Source: Planctomycetota bacterium
GTDB taxonomy: Bacteria; Planctomycetota; UBA1135; GCA-002686595
Assembly (NCBI GenBank): GCA_011524785.1
Contig: WTJQ01000583.1
Location: 1-15,699 of the forward strand
DNA length: 15,699 nucleotides
Reading direction: 5' to 3'
Part shown: positions 1 through 6,187 of the stretch, in pieces
How positions within the stretch are numbered: the stretch's first letter is position 1
How the letters are laid out: each line of letters begins with the position of its first letter
Position numbers and translations under genes: made by a program
Notes under the pieces: model-generated
What the model saw: only the letters and a program-made list of their open reading frames with translations
What the model was told of the DNA's origin: nothing
The model's database searches: none

Positions 1-293
1 GAGGGCAGGGCGTGCCTCGAGAGGCCGAGCGCGCGGTTGCCAGGACGATCCATCGGATGAGCCGCGCCCCGTGGGCGCTGTTCCACGATAGCGCGACGCG
101 CGTGGCCGGTCGGGTCGTCGGCGATGTCCACGCGTTCCCAGGAAGCCCCATGCCCTGGACCTCCTCGCGCTTCGCGCAGGAGTGCGTGGGAGGGGTCTCG
201 GAGCGTGCCCTCCGTCGTGCAGCGCGATTCCCCCGCAAGGAGACGGACCCCCTTCCCGAGAAGGGCCGGTCGTCCTCACGATCCCGCTCCTCC
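1..293. other. Left-edge region without a supported gene
   Basis: I read all three frames of the - strand and the open + frames here. A + frame stays open from a GTG at position 12 to 296, but its product resembles no family I know. About one fifth of its codons end in A or T, clearly more than in the real genes of this window. The other + frames stop at about 60 and 90 and could only be the tail of a gene lying to the left. The - frames stay open but give low-complexity, Arg/Pro-rich products. I see no tRNA, repeat or clear terminator. The last bases lead into the promoter of the next gene. Confidence 0.5.
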
Positions 294-299
294 TAGGCT
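294..299 (+). promoter_or_regulatory. -10-like box TAGGCT of a probable leaderless promoter
   Basis: TAGGCT lies exactly six bases before the GTG start at 306, so transcription would be expected to begin at or next to the start codon. The first three bases (TAG, 294-296) are an in-frame stop for the gene, so no start further upstream is possible. No convincing -35 element is seen. The same spacing recurs before the genes at 2116 (+) and 12866 (-), which is the main support. Confidence 0.45.
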
Positions 300-305
300 G
301 TCCCC

Positions 306-737
306 GTGCTCAAGAACCTCGTCCGCGTCACCATCCTCGTCGTCATCACCGCAGCGGCGGCCACCTCCTGGGTGGAGGGACCCTCACGGGCGGCCGAGCA
401 GGTCGTGCGCCTGGCCTCCGAGGGGCAGTTCGAGGAGCTCTCCGAGCTGATCGTCGCGCCCTGTGCGCTCGAGGCCACGGAGGACGGCGGCGTGCGGGTC
501 GTCGACGCCGAGGGGACCGAGGCGCGCATCCCGGCGGGGCGGCTCCCCTTCCGTGCCGGCGCGCACACGCCGGTCGAGCGGGGGACGCGGACCTTCCGCG
601 ACGTGATCGAGGGGCGCTATCGCTTCACGATCGCGGCCGTGGGCTTCGGAAAGGACGAGCCCCGGGAGGGGCAGCCGGTGACGGTGCTCCTCTCCGTCGA
701 GCGCGGGGACGTGACGGTCGACCAGATCGTCCACTGA
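306..737 (+). CDS. Hypothetical membrane-anchored or secreted small protein
   Basis: This 143-residue protein starts at GTG 306; an in-frame TAG at 294 excludes earlier starts. Residues 1-21 form a short basic-hydrophobic segment (MLKNLVRVTILVVITAAAAT) that looks like a signal anchor or signal peptide, so the rest should be outside the cytoplasm. Residues 28-50 look like an amphipathic helix (AAEQVVRLASEGQFEEL). The C-terminal third alternates short strands, ending in VTVLLSVERGDVTVDQIVH. A helix followed by a curved sheet is reminiscent of small NTF2/DUF4878-like domains, but I do not recognise the family and this is only a fold guess. Codon third positions are strongly G/C, as in the neighbours, which supports a real gene. 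It stands alone, probably leaderless, and converges on the sulfatase-like gene with 34 bp between them. Function unknown. Confidence 0.7.
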   Translation: MLKNLVRVTILVVITAAAATSWVEGPSRAAEQVVRLASEGQFEELSELIVAPCALEATEDGGVRVVDAEGTEARIPAGRLPFRAGAHTPVERGTRTFRDVIEGRYRFTIAAVGFGKDEPREGQPVTVLLSVERGDVTVDQIVH

Positions 738-775
738 GGGCGCCGCGGCAGCGTGGAGTCGCGGCCCGGCCTCAG
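734..775. terminator. Possible bidirectional terminator hairpin between convergent genes
   Basis: CTGAGG (734-739) is complementary to CCTCAG (770-775), and GCCGC (742-746) to GCGGC (761-765), giving an interrupted GC-rich stem. It contains both stop codons: TGA 735-737 of the + gene and the TGA at 774-772 of the - gene. There is no T-tract on either side, so it does not meet the classical intrinsic-terminator pattern. In DNA this rich in GC such a stem may be chance. Confidence 0.3.
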
Positions 776-2076
776 AGGTAGCCCAGGTTCCGCAGCTGCT
801 TGGCGATCTGCTCGTCGACGGCCTCGCGCTCCCCCCAGGCCGCGGCCACCTCGGGCCGCGAGCTCAGGAGGGCGCGCGCCTCCTCCTCGAGGCGCTGGGC
901 GCTGGCCTCCGAGCCCACTGCCGCCGGACCGCCGTTGCGCTCGAAGAACGTGCCCTCCTCGAAGGCGATGCCCGAGCGATTGACGCGGTCGGGGAGGGTC
1001 TCGACCCACACGTGCTGGTCGTCGCGCATCGAGCGCAGCAGGTCGTCCACGTGCTCGCTGAAGGCGCAGGTCCGTGCCGGGGCCTCTCCGGCGGCGATGG
1101 GCGCGAGGTCCCTGCCCATGTAGAGGGGCTCGGCGTAGCCCGCGGCTGCCGCCACCGTCGGCGCGACGTCCGTCAGCTCCACGAGGCCCTCGACGACCTC
1201 GCCCGCATGGGCCCCGCCGGGGAAGCGGATCCACAGGGGGACGTGGACCGTGGTGTCGAAGAGCTTCTTGTGCGCGCAGTAGACCCCGTGCTCTCCCTCG
1301 AGGCACTCGCCGTGGTCGGCCGTGACGATCAGCAGCGTCTCGTCCCACAGGCCCCGGGTGCGGAGCCCCTCGATCAGTCGGCCGAGCTGGGCGTCGATGT
1401 GGGCGACGGAGGCGCGGTAGCGCGCGGGGAAGTGGCCGAGCGGGACGTGCTTGCGCAGGGCCGGATAGCCCGAGTGGAACCAGCCGCGCTGCTCGACCTC
1501 CTCGACGCAGGGCCGCGCGGAGCGGCCGCGCGGGACATGGGCGCGGAGGTGCTCCTTGGGGGCTGCGTACACCATGTGGGCGTCGAAGGCGTGCAGCCAC
1601 AGGAAGCGGTCCGGGACCGGCGACGCGTCGAGCCAGCCGAGGGCGTCCCCGACGGACTGCTCGAAGGGCAGGCGTGAGCCGTCACTCCGGCTCAGGGCCC
1701 AGCGCAGGCGCTGGGCCAGCGGCATGCCGGCGTAGGGGAAGCGCTCGTCGAAGGGGCAGAACTGGTCGGCGAGGGCTCGCGCCAGGAAGTGCACTCCCGT
1801 GAAGGCCGCGCAGTCGAAGCCACGCTCGGCCAGCCGGAAGGGGATCGCGTGCTCCGGCAGGGCGCACTGCACGAAGTTGCGGTAGACCCCGTGCTGGAAG
1901 AGGTAGTTCGACGTCAGCAGAGACAGGTGGGACGAGAGCGTGTTCTGGCTCTGCGCGATCGCCTGCGTGAACGTCGCGCCCTCGGCGCGGATCGAATCGA
2001 GGCACGGGGTCAGGCCGCTGCGCCCATCGAAGTGATCTGCGCGGCCACAGTCGATGGTGACGAGGACGACGTGCAT
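772..2076 (-). CDS. Sulfatase-like alkaline-phosphatase-superfamily protein with Thr nucleophile position
   Basis: This 434-residue protein begins at ATG 2076; the frame is open further upstream, but MHVVLVTIDCGRADH is a canonical start for this fold. D9 should bind metal, LHAFDAH (162-167) and TADHGE (D254, H255) are further metal/active-site blocks, and HVPLWIRFPGG follows. The nucleophile block reads TLSSHLSLLTS (46-56). The position that is Cys or Ser in formylglycine sulfatases is Thr46, and the usual Arg at +4 is His50. The same T-x-x-x-H arrangement is found in nucleotide pyrophosphatase/phosphodiesterases, so a phosphodiesterase or phospho-transfer activity is more likely than sulfate ester hydrolysis (inference). 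There is no signal peptide or TM segment, so it is predicted to be cytoplasmic. The protein ends in LRNLGYL, a tail shared with two other homologues here. It is divergent from the CxPAR sulfatase with a 39-bp gap. Confidence 0.88.
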   Translation of the reverse strand: MHVVLVTIDCGRADHFDGRSGLTPCLDSIRAEGATFTQAIAQSQNTLSSHLSLLTSNYLFQHGVYRNFVQCALPEHAIPFRLAERGFDCAAFTGVHFLARALADQFCPFDERFPYAGMPLAQRLRWALSRSDGSRLPFEQSVGDALGWLDASPVPDRFLWLHAFDAHMVYAAPKEHLRAHVPRGRSARPCVEEVEQRGWFHSGYPALRKHVPLGHFPARYRASVAHIDAQLGRLIEGLRTRGLWDETLLIVTADHGECLEGEHGVYCAHKKLFDTTVHVPLWIRFPGGAHAGEVVEGLVELTDVAPTVAAAAGYAEPLYMGRDLAPIAAGEAPARTCAFSEHVDDLLRSMRDDQHVWVETLPDRVNRSGIAFEEGTFFERNGGPAAVGSEASAQRLEEEARALLSSRPEVAAAWGEREAVDEQIAKQLRNLGYL

Positions 2077-2103
2077 GGGGGCGGCCGCGTGCGCGACCTC
2101 CTG

Positions 2104-2109
2104 TACGAT
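2104..2109 (+). promoter_or_regulatory. -10-like box TACGAT, probable leaderless promoter, possibly bidirectional
   Basis: TACGAT is followed by six bases and then ATG 2116, the same geometry as at 306 and 12866, implying a leaderless transcript for the sulfatase operon. Read on the - strand, 2110-2105 gives TATCGT, also a TANNNT -10-like hexamer. One short site could therefore serve both divergent genes. No clear -35 is visible in either direction. For the - gene an AGGAGG lies at 2102-2097, but about 20 bases from its ATG, too far for an ordinary ribosome-binding site. Confidence 0.45.
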
Positions 2110-2115
2110 AGTGCC

Positions 2116-3570
2116 ATGGCCAGCGAGGTGGGGAGGAGCATCGGCTCGCAGGCAGCGCGGTCCCAGCGCCCCAACCTGCTGATCCTCATGCCCGACCAGC
2201 TGCGGGCGGACTGCCTCGAGGAGGGCTCGGGTGCGCGCATGCCCCACCTGGAGCGGCTCGCTGGTGAGGGCCTCCACCTGCGGCAGGCGTACACGACCAA
2301 TCCCCTGTGCATGCCGGCGCGGGCCTCGTTCCTGACCGGCCGCTACTGCCACCAGCACGGGATGTGGCGCAACGAGGGGCGCCTCGCCCGCTGGACGAGG
2401 ACCTACCTCCACCGGCTGGCCCGCGCGGGCTACCACACCGCTCAGCTGGGCAAGGCCCACGTGTACGACCACGTCCCCTGCCGGGACCTGCGCCTCCAGG
2501 AGCGGCGCATGCGGGCCCTGGGGTTCACCCAGGTCGAGGAGGTGACGGGTCCGATCGCGACGACCCACACGGCCTCGGTGGTCACCGATCACTGGGAGGA
2601 GCGCGGCCTCCTGGAGCTCTTCCGCGAGGACTACGCCCGGCGGCGGGAGGCCGGTCCGCTCGACTCGACCTGGCCGAGTCCCCTCCCCGAGGGCGAGGGC
2701 CTGGACGACCGCATCGGGCAGCTGGCGCTGGACTTCCTCGCCTCCCCGGACGCGCGCCGACCGTTCGCCGCGTTCGTGGGCTTCGCGGGTCCGCACTGGC
2801 CCTGGGACGCGCCGCGGACCTGGGCCGAGCGCTTCGACCCCTCCACCCAGCCGGGACCCCTCCCGGTCACCGAGCCGGAGGCGCACGTTCCCGAGCCGGC
2901 CGCGAGCTTCCAGCGGCACCTGCAGGGGCGGGTCGAGCCGACGGCGGAGCAGGCGGGCCGGATCCGCGCGGCGTACCACGCCAAGGCCGCCCATGTGGAC
3001 GCCTGGATCGGGCGTATCCTCGACGCGCTCGAGGAGCACGGGCTCGCCGACGACACGGCCGTCCTGTTCTGGAGCGACCACGGCGAGATGTTGTGCGACA
3101 AGGGGAGACTCGGGAAGGCGGTGCTCTACGAGCAGGCCGTCCGCGTGCCCGTGGTGCTGCGGCTGCCTCCTGCGATGGGGGGGCCGAGGGGCACGGGGTC
3201 CGACGCCCTCGTCTCCATCGTCGATGCGTTCCCGACGCTGCTCGAGCTCGGGGGCTGCGAGCCGGTGGCCTCCATGGGACGCTCGCTGGTGCCGCTGGCC
3301 GTGGGGGCGACCGACCGTCACCGGGACGCGGTCCTCGCCGAGGTCGATGGGGGGGACGGCTTCGAGGGCGCGAGGATCCGGCGCCGCACGCTGGTGCGGG
3401 ACCGGACCCACAAGCTGGTGACCACGCACCGAGGGGAGCCGCTCTCCCTCCACGACCTCGAGGTCGATCCCCACGAGGAGCACAACCTGCTCGGCACGCC
3501 GGCAGCGGTCCCGCACGTCGAGCGGCTGGAGGCCGAGCGCGTGCGCATGAGGAAGGAGCGTCCGCGGTGA
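2116..3570 (+). CDS. Type I (formylglycine-dependent) sulfatase, CxPAR motif
   Basis: This 484-residue protein is a typical arylsulfatase-family enzyme, hydrolysing sulfate esters with a formylglycine made from Cys. It has NLLILMPDQLRAD (metal-binding D27), the nucleophile block C65-M-P-A-R69 followed by ASFLTG, and the substrate-pocket block GPHWPW. SDHGE follows (D321, H322), then GRLGK (K334) with LYEQAVRVP. Length and motif order fit the family. ATG 2116 was chosen because it lies just before the conserved N-terminal strand and six bases after a -10-like box. The upstream frame is open but lies across the divergent gene. No signal peptide or TM segment is visible, so it is predicted to be cytoplasmic, unlike most secreted polysaccharide sulfatases. 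No formylglycine-generating enzyme is in the window, so maturation must come from elsewhere. It heads a four-gene operon and overlaps the next gene by GTGA. The substrate cannot be read from the sequence. Confidence 0.92.
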   Translation: MASEVGRSIGSQAARSQRPNLLILMPDQLRADCLEEGSGARMPHLERLAGEGLHLRQAYTTNPLCMPARASFLTGRYCHQHGMWRNEGRLARWTRTYLHRLARAGYHTAQLGKAHVYDHVPCRDLRLQERRMRALGFTQVEEVTGPIATTHTASVVTDHWEERGLLELFREDYARRREAGPLDSTWPSPLPEGEGLDDRIGQLALDFLASPDARRPFAAFVGFAGPHWPWDAPRTWAERFDPSTQPGPLPVTEPEAHVPEPAASFQRHLQGRVEPTAEQAGRIRAAYHAKAAHVDAWIGRILDALEEHGLADDTAVLFWSDHGEMLCDKGRLGKAVLYEQAVRVPVVLRLPPAMGGPRGTGSDALVSIVDAFPTLLELGGCEPVASMGRSLVPLAVGATDRHRDAVLAEVDGGDGFEGARIRRRTLVRDRTHKLVTTHRGEPLSLHDLEVDPHEEHNLLGTPAAVPHVERLEAERVRMRKERPR

Positions 3571-5423
3571 CCGGGGAGCCCAGGAGAGCGCTGCTGTTCG
3601 TGGCCTGGGGCGATGCGTTCGTCCAGGAGGTGCTGGACTGCATCGCGGGGAGCGAGCTGCCGCGCGTGCCCCTCTACCTGCTCACCGACGAGACGAGCCA
3701 CGTCCCGGACGGGGCGCCCCTCCAGGTGATCCGCACGTCCTTCCGGCTGCACGGCAAGCTGCGCAAGGCGGAGCTGATCGACCACCTCCCCGAGGACGTC
3801 GACACCTGGATGTTCCTGGACTCGGACACGCGGGTCCTCGGCGACCTGGACCTCGGCTTCCGGATGGCCGAGCGCCACGGGCTGGCCCTCGCGCTCGCTC
3901 CCCACGGCACGCTCGAGACCTTCCGCGGCTTCGGGGAGGTGTTCGACGCCGAGAGCGTCCCGCGAGGCGGACAGGCCCAGTTCAACACGGGCGTCGTCTT
4001 CTTCGCCCGCCGGCCGGAGATCGACGCCGTGTTCGAGGCGTGGCGGGACCTCTGCCTGGCGCACGCGGATCGCAGCCACAGCGATCAGCCGTACTTCAGC
4101 CTGGTCCTCGAGCGGCAGGGCGTCGTCCCCTACACGCTCTCCGCCGCGTTCAACTACCGCGGGATCGGGGAGTGGGTCGCGGGACCGATCCGCGTGTGGC
4201 ACACGCGCGATGCCCTGCCGGCCGGCGCCAACGACTCCCACGCGTTCCGGCGCGTGCGCGAGGGGGAGGTCCTGCTCAGCAGCGGCCGCCCGACGGCCCT
4301 GGATGCGCTGCGAGGGCTCGTCGCCGCGCTGCTCGTGGTCACTGGCGTGCTCTTCACCGTCCTCGCCTCCCGCGGCGAGTCCCTGTGGGCCTGGCTGCAG
4401 GTGCCGAACCTCCTGGCGCTGGTCCTGGTCCTCGGGGCTCCCAGGCTGCTCCGCAGGGTGCGGGGCGCGCTGCCGCTCCTGCTCTCGGCCACGGTCCTCC
4501 TGGCCCTGGTCGTGCTCCCCGAGCTGGGCCTCCGGGTCGCCGGCTTCCAGGCCACGGGCGGCGTCTCCTCGGGTCCCCCGCGGGCCGCCCGCTTCGCGCG
4601 GTTCGTCGCCCACGAGGACCTGCTGTGGACGCGGGACCCGCACGACTCCGACGTGAACGACCAGGGGTTCCCCGGCCCGGAGCTGCCGGGTGCGCCGATC
4701 CCCGGGACGCGGCGGCTGCTGTTCCTCGGCGACTCCTGCACGGCCCAGGGCTTCCCCGCCCGGGTCCAGGACCGCGTGCCGGGGACGGAGGCCGTGACGC
4801 TGGCTTGCCAGGCCTACAGCTCGCTCCAGGGACTGCGCGCGGCGCGTCTCCACGGAGTCGCGCTCGAGCCCGAGGTCGTGTTCGTCGAGTTCGGCTGGAA
4901 CGATCACTGGCGCGCGCGGGGCCTGCCGGACGCCGAGCGTGAGGCACCCTCGACCCGGACGCGGCTCGTGGAGCGCAGCCGCCTGCTCCAGCTGCTGGCA
5001 CGGCGCGGGGGCGGAGGGAGCTCCCCGCCCTCCGAGTGGCCGCGCGTCTCCCCGGACGCCTATCGAGCCAACCTGGAGGCGCTCATCGCCACGTTCGAGG
5101 AGATCCCCGTCGTCCTCGTGACCGCGCCGAGCGCCCACGCGACCCTGGGCGTCCCGGACTACCTGGTGGAGGAGGGCTTCGCCCCCTCGGCCGAGGCCGT
5201 GCTCGAGGAGCACGCCGCCTACAACCGCGTGCTGCGGGAGGTGGCGACGGCCCACTCGACGAGTCGGCTGCTCGACCTCGCGGCGGAGCTCGACGCTCGC
5301 CCCGCCGAGGAGCTGCGGAGCCTCTTCCGGCCCGACGGGATCCACTTCACCGACGCCGGCCTCGACGAGGTCGCGCGTCTCGTCGCCGCGTTCCTCCGCG
5401 AACAAGGGCTGGTGGGCGCATGA
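3567..5423 (+). CDS. GT-A glycosyltransferase / transmembrane / SGNH-hydrolase fusion protein
   Basis: This 618-residue protein begins at GTG 3567, overlapping the sulfatase stop by GTGA, with AAGGAG (3553-3558) eight bases upstream. Residues 1-240 look like a GT8-like GT-A domain: the opening strand RALLFVAW, D85-S86-D87 as the metal/nucleotide-sugar DxD, AQFNTGVVFF, SDQPYFS and a closing VWHTRD. Residues 250-268, 277-291 and 301-318 are hydrophobic and could form two or three membrane spans. Residues about 375-618 form an SGNH/GDSL domain: LLFLGDSC with nucleophile S390, block III GWNDHW with N445, and PDGIHFTDAG with D590 and H593. One chain would thus add a sugar in the cytoplasm and add or remove an acyl group, possibly across the membrane (inference). 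I see no stop, frameshift or change in codon bias between the halves, so the fusion looks real. It is not an architecture I know as standard. Confidence 0.85.
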   Translation: MTGEPRRALLFVAWGDAFVQEVLDCIAGSELPRVPLYLLTDETSHVPDGAPLQVIRTSFRLHGKLRKAELIDHLPEDVDTWMFLDSDTRVLGDLDLGFRMAERHGLALALAPHGTLETFRGFGEVFDAESVPRGGQAQFNTGVVFFARRPEIDAVFEAWRDLCLAHADRSHSDQPYFSLVLERQGVVPYTLSAAFNYRGIGEWVAGPIRVWHTRDALPAGANDSHAFRRVREGEVLLSSGRPTALDALRGLVAALLVVTGVLFTVLASRGESLWAWLQVPNLLALVLVLGAPRLLRRVRGALPLLLSATVLLALVVLPELGLRVAGFQATGGVSSGPPRAARFARFVAHEDLLWTRDPHDSDVNDQGFPGPELPGAPIPGTRRLLFLGDSCTAQGFPARVQDRVPGTEAVTLACQAYSSLQGLRAARLHGVALEPEVVFVEFGWNDHWRARGLPDAEREAPSTRTRLVERSRLLQLLARRGGGGSSPPSEWPRVSPDAYRANLEALIATFEEIPVVLVTAPSAHATLGVPDYLVEEGFAPSAEAVLEEHAAYNRVLREVATAHSTSRLLDLAAELDARPAEELRSLFRPDGIHFTDAGLDEVARLVAAFLREQGLVGA

Positions 5424-6187
5424 GCGGTCCGATCGTCGCCGTCGCGGGGATGCATCGCTCGGGGACCTCCCTGTTCGCGCGCTTCCTGAACGACTCGGGG
5501 ATCGACCTGGGGGAGCGGCTCCACGTGGACCTGCGCACCAACCCGTACGGCCACTACGAGGACGAGGACTTCCTCGAGCTGCAGCGCGGGGAGCTGGCGC
5601 GGGCCTTCGGGGGGGAGGACTACCGCGTGGCGGAGCCGTTCCAGCGCTCGGAGTCCTTCGAGGAGCGCGCCCGCGCGCTGCTGGAGCGCAAGCGGGCGCA
5701 CCACGGGGACGCCGCGTGGGGATGGAAGGACCCCCGGACGACCCTGTTCCTCGACTTCTGGCGCGAGCTCGTCCCCGAGCTGCACGTGGTGGGCCTGCTG
5801 CGTCCGCCGCGCGACGTGCTGGACTCGCTCTGCCGGCGGACGCGCGCCTACTTCAGCGTGAGGCGCAAGGACCACCTGCTGCGCGTCATCACGCACTACA
5901 ACCAGGCCCTCCTCGAGCACGCGCGGAGTCATCCCGATCACACGCACGTGGTCGACCTGCCCACCCTGCTGGCACACCCGCGCACGGTGCTCGAGCCGCT
6001 GTCCGCGCGCCTCGGCGTGGAGCTCGACGCGGAGCTCTTCGCTGGACAGTTCGACGGCAACGCCATGTCGCGGTCTCGGCGCGCCTCCGTGCTCCTGCAT
6101 CGCCGCTCCCTGCGCGCGGCCTGCGAGGTGCACGGAGCGCTCGAGGCGTGCGCGGTGACGCTCGGCAGCGGTGGAGGGAGCGCCTGA
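5420..6187 (+). CDS. PAPS-dependent sulfotransferase family protein
   Basis: This 255-residue protein begins at ATG 5420, overlapping the fusion gene by ATGA. The N-terminal P-loop-like block GMHRSGTSL (10-18) is the 5'-phosphosulfate-binding motif of sulfotransferases. GWKDPRT (101-107) follows, and the 3'-phosphate-binding block is GLLRPPRDVLDSL (125-137). NPYGHYEDEDFLEL (41-54) is typical of bacterial 'sulfotransferase family' proteins in glycan clusters. It should move a sulfuryl group from 3'-phosphoadenosine 5'-phosphosulfate to a hydroxyl or amino group. The acceptor is unknown; a sugar is inferred from the neighbouring glycosyltransferases. There is no signal peptide, so it is cytoplasmic. 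It is clearly different in sequence from the other two sulfotransferases here. It ends one base into the next gene (TGATG). Confidence 0.88.
   Translation: MSGPIVAVAGMHRSGTSLFARFLNDSGIDLGERLHVDLRTNPYGHYEDEDFLELQRGELARAFGGEDYRVAEPFQRSESFEERARALLERKRAHHGDAAWGWKDPRTTLFLDFWRELVPELHVVGLLRPPRDVLDSLCRRTRAYFSVRRKDHLLRVITHYNQALLEHARSHPDHTHVVDLPTLLAHPRTVLEPLSARLGVELDAELFAGQFDGNAMSRSRRASVLLHRRSLRAACEVHGALEACAVTLGSGGGSA

Noticed and set aside
12..296. Open + frame of about 94 codons at the left edge
   Set aside because: No family resemblance, a relatively high share of A/T-ending codons for this genome, and a Ser/Arg-rich end. Long chance frames are common in DNA this rich in GC.
2077..3516. Upstream extension of the - strand sulfatase-like frame across the CxPAR sulfatase
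   Set aside because: The extension is antisense to a well-supported gene and is low-complexity. The conserved N-terminal strand begins at ATG 2076.
3318..5405. Long open - frame antisense to the fusion gene
   Set aside because: It is rich in Arg, Glu and Gly without any domain and mirrors the strong G/C third positions of the + gene.
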